NCBI RefSeq assembly: GCF_002303885.1
Contig: NZ_MRCM01000005.1
Span: 186,001-250,000, forward strand
Origin: Flavobacterium sp. ACN2
Lineage (GTDB): Bacteria > Bacteroidota > Bacteroidia > Flavobacteriales > Flavobacteriaceae
Direction: 5' to 3'
DNA length: 64,000 nucleotides
Part shown: piece by piece, positions 16,922 through 24,202 of the stretch
Layout of the letters: each line of letters begins with the position of its first letter
Position numbering within the stretch: position 1 is the first letter of the stretch
The notes under the pieces: model-generated
Databases searched by the model: none
What the model saw: the letters and a program-made list of their open reading frames with translations, nothing else
What the model was told of the DNA's origin: nothing
Position numbers and translations under genes: made by a program

Positions 16922-17752
16922 ATGACTGAGATTTTCAAAATGTTTAAAATTACAACTGCCGAATCTGAAAAAATTATGCAATCGGTAAACGAACCTCATG
17001 CACATGATTTTGAAGAACTTATTATTGGAAATAAAGGTCAGCTGGAACATTTTATAGATTTTCAATCCAAATTAATCGAAGCGCCTTTTATCAGTTTTGT
17101 CACTCAAGGAAAAATTCATCGCGCAAAACCTCTTGTAAAAGATGGTAATTGTGATATGTGGGTTTTACGATTTAAAAGTGAATTTATTGCCGAAACTACT
17201 TTTAGCCTTTATGCTTCCTTTCATGACAAAGCAAATATTAGTTTGCAGAGCAATCAGTGTTTTGAAAAACTAGATACGATCTGCAAAATTATTTTTGATG
17301 AATACCAACAAGAAGCTCCTGATCTTGCCGTTATCAAACAATTATTAAGCGCGCTTTTTACGATTATTGAATCGGAAAGACGCAAATTGAATTTGAATAA
17401 TGATGAATCGAAAAAAATTCAAAGTTCTACGTTTAAAAACTTTCTGAGATTGTTAGAAGAGCATTATAAAGAATCTAAAGACGTTAATTTCTATGCAGAA
17501 AAACTCTTTATGACTTCGCGCAATTTAAATATTATCTGCCAGAATATTCTACAGCAAAGCGTTTCGGAAATTATTGAAACCCGAAAATTGACTGAAGCCA
17601 AAAACTTATTAATGACCACCGATAAAAACATTGCCGAAATAGGTTATGAACTCGGTTTTAATGAAAAAACCTATTTTACACACGCTTTCAAACGAAAAGC
17701 AGGAATGACTCCAACCGAATTTAGAGAAGAAATGAAGAAGCTTCTTTCTTAA
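16922..17752 (+). CDS. AraC-family transcriptional regulator
   Basis: A 276-residue regulator. The N-terminal part has a cupin-like ligand domain (NEPHAHDFEELIIGNKGQLE then FVTQGKIHRAKPL). The C-terminal 90 residues carry the double helix-turn-helix: FYAEKLFMTSRNLNIICQNI for the first motif, and NIAEIGYELGFNEKTYFTHA followed by KAGMTPTEFREE for the second, the AraC signature. It is 102 bp upstream of, and codirectional with, a LigB-type dioxygenase gene and its esterase partner, so local control of these genes is plausible but not demonstrated by a visible operator. The effector is unknown. Confidence 0.92.
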   Translation: MTEIFKMFKITTAESEKIMQSVNEPHAHDFEELIIGNKGQLEHFIDFQSKLIEAPFISFVTQGKIHRAKPLVKDGNCDMWVLRFKSEFIAETTFSLYASFHDKANISLQSNQCFEKLDTICKIIFDEYQQEAPDLAVIKQLLSALFTIIESERRKLNLNNDESKKIQSSTFKNFLRLLEEHYKESKDVNFYAEKLFMTSRNLNIICQNILQQSVSEIIETRKLTEAKNLLMTTDKNIAEIGYELGFNEKTYFTHAFKRKAGMTPTEFREEMKKLLS

Positions 17753-17854
17753 AAACACAACCTTTCTTCCGAAAATCGTTACCTCTTTGGTTATAATTAA
17801 ATGCAATTTTGTATCACAAATAAAAGATACTTTTTAAGCAATTAATTATAAAAA

Positions 17855-18745
17855 ATGAATCGTAAAGATTTTCTAAAAACCATGGCAATTTTACCTATCG
17901 GAGCTGCAGCAATGAAACTCAGCTCACTCAAAACGGCCGTAGATACTTTTGGCCCAACAGAACGAATGCCAGTACTTTTTCTTGGACACGGAAATCCCAT
18001 GAATGCATTGGCAGATAATAATTTTACGCAAGGTTTTCAGCAAGTAGCCAAAACATTGCCAAAGCCAAGAGCCATACTTTGTATTTCGGCGCATTGGGAA
18101 ACCAAAGGAACTTTTGTAACCGCAATGCAAAAACCACCCACTATTCATGATTTTGGAGGTTTTCCGCAGGCACTTTTTGATGTGCAATATCCTGCGCCTG
18201 GAAGTCCCGAATTGGCTTTGGAAACACAAAAACTGATTACTTCAACTTCGGTTGGTTTAGACAATAGCTGGGGGTTGGACCATGGATGCTGGACGGTTGT
18301 AAAATTTCTTTATCCAAACGCCGATATTCCAATTATCGAAATGAGCATTGATTATACGCAACCTGCTTCTTATCATTATGAATTAGGAAAAGAATTGGCT
18401 GCTTTACGCCGAAAAGGTGTTCTTATTGTCGGAAGCGGAAATACGGTTCACAACTTACGTCTAGCGGCATGGGACAAAATGATGGTTCCTGGTTATGCCT
18501 TCGAATGGGCGCATATTGCAAATGAAAAAATGAAAAGCATGATTTTGGACAATGACCATAAATCGCTTATTCAGTTTGATAAACAAGGACGAGAATTTGA
18601 ATTGGCGGTTCCAACACCAGAACATTATCTTCCATTATTGTACATTTTATCGCTTCAAGAAAAAGACGAAAAAGCGACTGTTTTTAATGACGAACTTGTT
18701 GCCGGATCACTCAATATGATGTCTGTAAAAATAGACAAAGCATGA
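17855..18745 (+). CDS. ygiD: 4,5-DOPA-extradiol-dioxygenase-like (LigB/YgiD family)
   Basis: A 296-residue member of the LigB superfamily. Landmarks are VLFLGHGNPMNAL (metal-binding histidine, near residue 45), ILCISAHWETKGTFVT (second histidine), DNSWGLDHGCWTVVKFLYP (third histidine), IIEMSIDYTQPASYHYELG and VLIVGSGNTVHNLR. This matches YgiD/DODA-type enzymes. The N-terminus NRKDFLKTMAILPIGAAAMK looks like a twin-arginine-derived or hydrophobic leader, although only one Arg-Lys pair is present, so export is uncertain. The downstream esterase overlaps by an ATGA. The true substrate in flavobacteria is not known; ring opening of catechol-type compounds is the family reaction. Confidence 0.88.
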   Translation: MNRKDFLKTMAILPIGAAAMKLSSLKTAVDTFGPTERMPVLFLGHGNPMNALADNNFTQGFQQVAKTLPKPRAILCISAHWETKGTFVTAMQKPPTIHDFGGFPQALFDVQYPAPGSPELALETQKLITSTSVGLDNSWGLDHGCWTVVKFLYPNADIPIIEMSIDYTQPASYHYELGKELAALRRKGVLIVGSGNTVHNLRLAAWDKMMVPGYAFEWAHIANEKMKSMILDNDHKSLIQFDKQGREFELAVPTPEHYLPLLYILSLQEKDEKATVFNDELVAGSLNMMSVKIDKA

Positions 18746-19479
18746 GTATAAAAAAGCCTTTTTGGATAGCATTTGCTGTCCTTATTACCTTATCAATTTT
18801 CAGTTTTACGATTATGAATTCAACCAAAGAAAAAACTAAACTGCATTATTTAATTAGAGAACCAAAAATAAAAACGGCAAATCCGCCTTTGGTGATTTTG
18901 CTTCATGGCGTTGGCGGAAACGAACAAAATCTCTTTTCGTTTGCTCCCGAATTGCCAGATAACTTTGTCGTAGTTTCTGCGCGCGGCCCGCTAACTTTCG
19001 GCCCAAATAGTTTTGCTTGGTTTCAGGTAGATTTTTCTACTGGAAAACCTCAAATAAATGCTGAACAAGCAGAAAAATCAAGAGTAATGCTGATTGATTT
19101 TGTTACTGATTTAAAATCTGAAATCAACTTTAATCCAGATGAAGTTTATTTAATGGGATTTAGCCAAGGCGGAATTATGAGTTACAGTGTTGCGCTTACT
19201 GCTCCAGAAAAAGTAAAGGGAATTGCTGTAATGAGCGGAAGACTTTTACCAGAAATACAACCGTTTATGGCAGATGAAAAACGTCTTGAAAATCTTAAAA
19301 TCTTCATTTCGCACGGAAAACAAGATGCCGTTTTAAATTATCAATATGCCTTAGATGCTTCTGATTTTCTAAAAACAAAAAACTTAAATCCAAATTTTCA
19401 TTCTTACGAAGAAGGCCATACCGTAAATAAACAGATGTTTGATGATGTCAATCTTTGGCTAAAGAAGAATAACCTTTAA
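18742..19479 (+). CDS. Phospholipase/carboxylesterase-type alpha/beta hydrolase
   Basis: A 245-residue alpha/beta hydrolase with one N-terminal hydrophobic segment (FWIAFAVLITLSIFSFTIM) that is either a signal or an anchor. The domain shows VILLHGVGGNEQNLF (oxyanion region), the nucleophile elbow MGFSQGGIMS, and HGKQDAVLNY plus the histidine region SYEEGHTVNKQ. This is the YpfH/Abhydrolase_2 type. Its start overlaps the dioxygenase stop, so the two enzymes are made together, perhaps serving successive steps on a phenolic ester; that is inference. Confidence 0.88.
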   Translation: MSIKKPFWIAFAVLITLSIFSFTIMNSTKEKTKLHYLIREPKIKTANPPLVILLHGVGGNEQNLFSFAPELPDNFVVVSARGPLTFGPNSFAWFQVDFSTGKPQINAEQAEKSRVMLIDFVTDLKSEINFNPDEVYLMGFSQGGIMSYSVALTAPEKVKGIAVMSGRLLPEIQPFMADEKRLENLKIFISHGKQDAVLNYQYALDASDFLKTKNLNPNFHSYEEGHTVNKQMFDDVNLWLKKNNL

Positions 19480-19480
19480 T

Positions 19481-19520
19481 AAAAAAAAAGCCTGTAAACG
19501 TAATATTTACAGGCTTTTTT
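19481..19520. terminator. Bidirectional terminator between convergent genes
   Basis: GCCTGTAAA (19490-19498) and TTTACAGGC (19506-19514) form the stem, flanked by an A-run on the left and six T on the right, so it works for both the esterase operon and the TonB receptor gene. Confidence 0.9.
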
Positions 19521-19550
19521 ACAAAAAACTAATTTCCTAAATCAAGTAAT

Positions 19551-21413
19551 TTAAAAAGTAACTAATTTCACTCCCAATGTAAACCATCTAGAAGGCAGCG
19601 GCACTGCTCCTACTTCATAATACGTTGCATTAAAGATATTTTGTCCATCTAAGAAAATGGTGAATTTATTAATTGACTGACTTACTCTAAAATCATTTAC
19701 CCAGTAAGAAGGTCCTGTAATTCTTTCGTTAAAACGAGTTGCAAACATTACAGATAAGTTTTTAAACTGATAATCTATCGTGTTGGTAATTTGATGCTTT
19801 AATGAAGAAATGGAATACTTCGAATACGTTTCTGTACGCGCAGTTTTAAATTCAGAATCTAAATAGGTGTATCCTAAAAGGATGTTCAGTCTAGAATCTT
19901 TAGAGAAATCGAATCTATAAGTTCCACGCAAATTGATACCGTTGGTGTTCAAATCTCCAGTGTTTTGACTTTGCCACGGCTGCGTTGTAAGATTACGCAT
20001 CCAGTCGATATAGTTGTCTATTTTTCTGTAGAAATAATTCGCATTAAAGCTCAAAGCTCTTTTGTTGTACTTAAACCCGATTTCGCTCTGAAACGCATTT
20101 TCTGAATCTAATTCTGGATTTCCGATATTTCCCGTCTGTTTCAAGTATAAATCGGTAAACGATGGAATTCTTTGACTTGTTCCCACATTTCCAATAATTT
20201 TAAATGCATCTGTAATGGCATAACTAGCATCAATCCCTGGATAAATCTGCCATTTGTAATCTGAATTATAGTTTAAATATGTTCCGATATTTACATCTAG
20301 TTTTTCAGTAAAACTCGTTCTGTATTCAGCATACAATCCAACATTTTCGCGATCGTGATCTCCAATATTTGAAGAGTGAATGTTTTCGTTTCTAAATTCA
20401 GCTCCAAAACCAATTTCTCCTTTAGATAATTTAACGGTAGAGTTCAATTCTCCCGCAATTGAATTCGTATAGTGCTGACTTCTTCCAACAGCCAAATTTG
20501 AGTTTCCTAAATAACGGTAATCATCATAATTGTATCTGTACGTTACTCTCGGCATAATTTTCCAACTGTCCGTAATTTGATGATTGGACTGAATGTTGGC
20601 AAATGTAGTCTGAACAATTTCGGTTGAGTTTTTATCTCCAGGCGCTGCGTAAAATCCGTTTGCACCAAATCCGTTATTGATATAACCAGCAGAACCTAGA
20701 ATTTCGTTTTTATCATTGATCTGAACATTTCCTTGATAGAAAATTTTGTTGTTTTCGAATGCAGTATTGTAGCGGTAACCATTGCTTTTATCATGCGAAG
20801 CAAAAAGTAAATGCTGCTGTTTTTCTTTACCTAAAACAGCTCCTGCTTGAATTCCTGTTCCGTAAAAAGTATCGCCTGTATCTTGCGTATCTTTTTCGAA
20901 ATTAGAACCTGCATAAGTGCTTACCATAAAACCAGAATCTGTTGGTTTTTTAGTAATAATATTAATTGCTCCAGTTAAACTGTTAATTCCGTAAATTCTC
21001 GCAGCTGGACCACGAACTACTTCTATTCTTTCAATTGCTTCAACCGGAAGAGGCAGATTCAACATATTATGGGCAGTTTGCGAGTCGATTACTTTTGCTC
21101 CGTTTAGCAAAACAACGGTTTGCTCAAAACTTCCACCGTCAACACTAATGTCGGCTTGAGTTCCAAATGGTCCTCTTTGTCTGATGTCTACACCGTTTGC
21201 ATATTGCAATACTTCTTGCAACGTTCTTCCTGGCAGTTTTTTAATGGTTTCGCTCGAGATAACATATACATTTCTGTTTTGTTTAGAAATTGGTGTATTA
21301 AAACGGCCTTCATTAATAATAACTTCATCCATTTGGTTGATGGAATCGTTCTTTGTCTGTGCGTAAAAATTGGTACAAATTACTGTAAAGACAGCAAAAT
21401 AGATCTTTTTCAT
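19551..21413 (-). CDS. TonB-dependent outer-membrane receptor (BtuB-like)
   Basis: A 620-residue receptor. Signal peptide MKKIYFAVFTVICTNFYAQ; TonB-box-like MDEVIINEGRF near residue 30; plug domain with LQEVLQYANGVDIRQRG and IERIEVVRGPAARIYGINSL; then the 22-strand barrel, ending in an aromatic C-terminal strand (SRWFTLGVKLVTF). The size and plug suit the BtuB/cobalamin and siderophore group rather than SusC. No carboxypeptidase-like N-terminal domain, no cobalamin riboswitch and no partner lipoprotein are present, so the ligand cannot be named. A 65-bp element shared with the MocR gene start lies upstream and may tie its expression to that regulator. Confidence 0.9.
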   Translation of the reverse strand: MKKIYFAVFTVICTNFYAQTKNDSINQMDEVIINEGRFNTPISKQNRNVYVISSETIKKLPGRTLQEVLQYANGVDIRQRGPFGTQADISVDGGSFEQTVVLLNGAKVIDSQTAHNMLNLPLPVEAIERIEVVRGPAARIYGINSLTGAINIITKKPTDSGFMVSTYAGSNFEKDTQDTGDTFYGTGIQAGAVLGKEKQQHLLFASHDKSNGYRYNTAFENNKIFYQGNVQINDKNEILGSAGYINNGFGANGFYAAPGDKNSTEIVQTTFANIQSNHQITDSWKIMPRVTYRYNYDDYRYLGNSNLAVGRSQHYTNSIAGELNSTVKLSKGEIGFGAEFRNENIHSSNIGDHDRENVGLYAEYRTSFTEKLDVNIGTYLNYNSDYKWQIYPGIDASYAITDAFKIIGNVGTSQRIPSFTDLYLKQTGNIGNPELDSENAFQSEIGFKYNKRALSFNANYFYRKIDNYIDWMRNLTTQPWQSQNTGDLNTNGINLRGTYRFDFSKDSRLNILLGYTYLDSEFKTARTETYSKYSISSLKHQITNTIDYQFKNLSVMFATRFNERITGPSYWVNDFRVSQSINKFTIFLDGQNIFNATYYEVGAVPLPSRWFTLGVKLVTF

Positions 21414-21434
21414 TTTGGTTTACTATTTTTTTTG

Positions 21435-21500
21435 CAAAAGTAGTTTCTTACCGTACCAATAAAGCATACCAGTTTTATAATTATAACTAGTCCGGATGAA
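21435..21500. promoter_or_regulatory. TonB-receptor promoter region with MocR-like direct repeats
   Basis: Minus-strand TACTTTTG (21442-21435) is the likely -7 element. Overlapping its upstream side are the direct repeats GTACCA (21453-21458) and ATACCA (21466-21471), 13 bp apart, followed by TAGTCCGG at 21488-21495. Positions 21436-21500 match 47838-47902 at about 50 of 65 bases without a gap. GabR-type MocR regulators are known to use direct ATACCA-like repeats. Confidence 0.6.
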
Positions 21501-21543
21501 TAAATGATCTATTTTGCTACAATCTAAGCAAATCTGAGAGATA

Positions 21544-22683
21544 TTACTTATAAATCAAATATTTAGCACGCATTTTTTTAAATGTTGCCACACCTTCTTT
21601 CCAGCTGTTTCTAATTTCTTCTTCCGAAATTCCGGCTTCAATTTGCTGTTGCAGTTTTTCGTTGCCAGCACGAATGGCAAATTTTCTTTTATCAAAAAAC
21701 TTCGATTTATCAGAAGTGGTCTGATAGGCTTTAATTAACCATTTTATTTCTAATCTGTTTATTTTTGGAATTGCAGATAAATCTTCTCCGTTACATTCCA
21801 CGCCTTTATACAAAGGATCTTTATCGCCAAAATTAGGTTTTGGAGTAAAAGCAAAATCACTTTTAGGAAGATAAGGTGAACCATAAATCTGAAATTGCTT
21901 TTCGGTTCCGCGTCCCATGCTCACATTGGTTCCTTCAAAAAGACATAAACTCACATATAAATTAATCGATTGATCGTTTGGTAAATTTGGCGAAGGCCTA
22001 ACGGGAAGACTATAGGTGCTTTTTCTAGTATAATTTAAACACGGAATTACGGTCAATTTACATTGAATTCCATCTTTCAGCCATTTCTGTCCGTTGATCA
22101 TTTTTGCTTCTTCGCCCAAAGTCATTCCGTGCAATAAAGGCGTTGGATGCATTCCTATACCACTTTTAAAAGCAATGTCCAAAACCGGACCGTCAACAAT
22201 CGCGATATTCGGATTGGGACGATCCAGTACAATCAGTGGAACATTGTTCTCAGCGCAAGCTTCCATAATGCGGTGCATTGTAGAAACATACGTGTATAAT
22301 CGCGTTCCAACATCCTGCAAATCAAAAATCATAATATCAATTCCTTTTAATTGCTCTGGTGTTGGCTTATTGTTTTTTCCGTATAATGAAGTAATGGATA
22401 ACCCTGTTTTAGAATCGATTTCGTCAGATACATGTTCGCCCGCATCCGCCGTTCCTCTAAAACCGTGTTCTGGTGCAAAAATGGTTTTGATTTTTACTTT
22501 TTGTTCTACTAAAAAATCGACTAAGTGTTTTTCTTTAGTGATAATTCCCGTTTGATTGGTAACGATTCCTACGGTTTTGCCTTTCAATAAAGGCAAGTAT
22601 TTTTCAGAATTCTCAGCGCCGGTTTTTATTTGCTGCGCAAAAGAAACTGCTGAAATTAGTATGCAGATTATTATATTTTTCAT
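21544..22683 (-). CDS. namZ: Exo-beta-N-acetylmuramidase NamZ (DUF1343, GH171), copy 1
   Basis: A 379-residue secreted enzyme of the DUF1343 family, now known from Bacillus NamZ to release terminal MurNAc from peptidoglycan fragments. Signal peptide MKNIIICILISAVSFAQQ; conserved motifs GIVTNQTGI, IFAPEHGFRGTADAGEHV (holding the conserved glutamate), IMIFDLQDVGTRLYTYVSTM, VPLIVLDRPNPN, PVRPSPNLPNDQSINLY and FEGTNVSMGRGTEKQFQIYGSP. It ends the leftward arm of the MurNAc locus, after the beta-lactamase-fold hydrolase, with a repeat-filled 210-bp gap between. A paralogue with the same motifs is in the other arm. Confidence 0.92.
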   Translation of the reverse strand: MKNIIICILISAVSFAQQIKTGAENSEKYLPLLKGKTVGIVTNQTGIITKEKHLVDFLVEQKVKIKTIFAPEHGFRGTADAGEHVSDEIDSKTGLSITSLYGKNNKPTPEQLKGIDIMIFDLQDVGTRLYTYVSTMHRIMEACAENNVPLIVLDRPNPNIAIVDGPVLDIAFKSGIGMHPTPLLHGMTLGEEAKMINGQKWLKDGIQCKLTVIPCLNYTRKSTYSLPVRPSPNLPNDQSINLYVSLCLFEGTNVSMGRGTEKQFQIYGSPYLPKSDFAFTPKPNFGDKDPLYKGVECNGEDLSAIPKINRLEIKWLIKAYQTTSDKSKFFDKRKFAIRAGNEKLQQQIEAGISEEEIRNSWKEGVATFKKMRAKYLIYK

Positions 22684-22705
22684 AATGTTTATGTTTTTTT
22701 GCCAC

Positions 22706-22854
22706 TCCCGATAGCTATCGGGATAAAAGAATTAAAAAGGATTTTTTTATTTGGCTGTGCTTAGTTTTTCACGCAGATTTTGCAGATTCTAGCAGATTTG
22801 TTTAAATCTTATAATCTGTCTTGATCTGTTTAAATCTGTAAAATCTGCGTGAAA
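22706..22854. repeat. REP-like palindrome plus 88-nt hairpin element
   Basis: TCCCGATAGCTATCGGGA (22706-22723) is an 18-bp perfect palindrome. Next, 22767-22788 (TTTCACGCAGATTTTGCAGA and two bases) and 22833-22854 are complementary over 22 bp with one G-T exception, enclosing AGATTTGTTTAAATC-type words. The whole gap between the two hydrolase genes is filled by these repeats. CGCAGATTT-type words also recur at 28370-28440. They may act as a terminator or mRNA stabiliser. Confidence 0.65.
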
Positions 22855-22893
22855 CAAGAAATCTTTTTAATTTTTTTAATCTGGGGCTAAATT

Positions 22894-24198
22894 TTAATTA
22901 TTAATTTGCCTCCAGATTTTAGCACTAAAATCGTCTTTGTACATTAATCGGTTTGTTCTTGTTGGATTAACTCGATTCGTAAGAATAATTAAAAATCTAT
23001 TGGTATTTCTATTCATAAAGAAAAAAGTTCCTGTAAAACCCGTATGTCCAAAATCGTCTTTTGTAAAAAACTCGTCTGGTTTTCTTTTATCAAAACCTAA
23101 ACCTCTATAAATTCCTTCTTTCGCAAGCGGAGAATCGGTAAACTCTTTGACAACATTTGCTTTTAAAATCTGTTTGCCTTTATAATTTCCGTTGTTCATG
23201 AGCATTTTGCAGATTACGGCAATCGATTCTGCGTTGGCGAACAAACCTGCATTTCCAGAAACACCGCCAAAAATTGCCGCTGCTTCATCGTGCACATAAC
23301 CTTTAATAGTATCTTTTCTGAAAAAATTATCCACTTCAGTTGGCATGACATTATCTATCGAAGTCCATTTTAACGGATTGTATCCAATTTTTGAAATTCC
23401 CAATTCAGTATAAATTTCATTTGTGAACTGATCAAGTTTTTTGCCTGTTTTGGTTTCAATCATTTGCTTTACCAAAAGCAAGTTTAAATCGCTGTACAAA
23501 TATTTCCCTCTCGGATTTGTATTCGCCTTCGCAATCCTTTCATAAACTGATGGATAAAATTCTGGATTCAGCCACATATTTTTATAAATCTGAACCCAAT
23601 TTTCTTTTGGTTCAAAAACCAAATATTTAGAATCGTAAACAATGTTTTTGTTTACGTACATATTGTCAAACTGCTCAGGATATTGCTCTGATTTTTGATT
23701 GCTCAGCAAAGGCGAATTATCTGGCGTGGAAAGCAATGCTTGATAAAAAGTAATACTTGGCGTTAATCCTGAAGTATGCGTTAAGAGTTCAAAAAGCGTC
23801 AAATCCGAAATTGCTGTATTTTTGTACATCGGAACAATTTGACCAACTTGGTCTGTCAATTTAATTTTTCCATCTCCAACCAAACGCATTGTAACTAGCG
23901 TTGCGCCTAAAACTTTAGACATTGAAGCTAGATCAAAAACGTCATCTGATTTTACTAACTGCTTTTTGGAATAATCGTGATAACCGTAATTTTTGTAAAT
24001 CAAGTTAAAATCTCCTGTTCCTACGATAATTTGTGCTCCTGGAAAAAAACCTTTTTCAAGAGCATTTGTCATCATCGAATCGATGTAAACTTCATTTCTT
24101 TTTACATCAAAAGATTGCTTTGCCTTTTTCTGTGAATAACCATTTATTCCCAAGAAAATCAAGGAAACCATTATAATTTTGACACCAATATTTTTCAT
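22894..24198 (-). CDS. Beta-lactamase-fold serine hydrolase (muropeptide amidase candidate)
   Basis: A 434-residue class-C beta-lactamase/AmpH-like protein with a signal peptide (KIIMVSLIFLGINGYSQ). Active-site elements are S92-M-S-K95 (FDLASMSKVLG), YSD in GKYLYSDLNLLL and HTG in DDFGHTGFTGTFF. In Bacillus the equivalent neighbour of nagZ/namZ is AmiE (YbbE), a beta-lactamase-fold N-acetylmuramyl-L-alanine amidase; the same role here is an inference from context. It resembles the C-terminal part of the fusion protein at 43041-46037 (shared order HDEAAAIFGGVSGNAGLFAN). It starts 4 bp after the GH20 gene, so the two are cotranscribed. Confidence 0.88.
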   Translation of the reverse strand: MKNIGVKIIMVSLIFLGINGYSQKKAKQSFDVKRNEVYIDSMMTNALEKGFFPGAQIIVGTGDFNLIYKNYGYHDYSKKQLVKSDDVFDLASMSKVLGATLVTMRLVGDGKIKLTDQVGQIVPMYKNTAISDLTLFELLTHTSGLTPSITFYQALLSTPDNSPLLSNQKSEQYPEQFDNMYVNKNIVYDSKYLVFEPKENWVQIYKNMWLNPEFYPSVYERIAKANTNPRGKYLYSDLNLLLVKQMIETKTGKKLDQFTNEIYTELGISKIGYNPLKWTSIDNVMPTEVDNFFRKDTIKGYVHDEAAAIFGGVSGNAGLFANAESIAVICKMLMNNGNYKGKQILKANVVKEFTDSPLAKEGIYRGLGFDKRKPDEFFTKDDFGHTGFTGTFFFMNRNTNRFLIILTNRVNPTRTNRLMYKDDFSAKIWRQINN

Positions 24199-24202
24199 AG
24201 TA

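Noticed and set aside
21414-21543. Cobalamin riboswitch upstream of the BtuB-like receptor
   Set aside because: Only 130 bp of AT-rich spacer without the B12-box; a repeat-type operator was found instead.
22094-22555. Plus-strand frame of 153 codons
   Set aside because: Antisense to namZ copy 1; no signal, motif or promoter, while the minus strand matches DUF1343 throughout.
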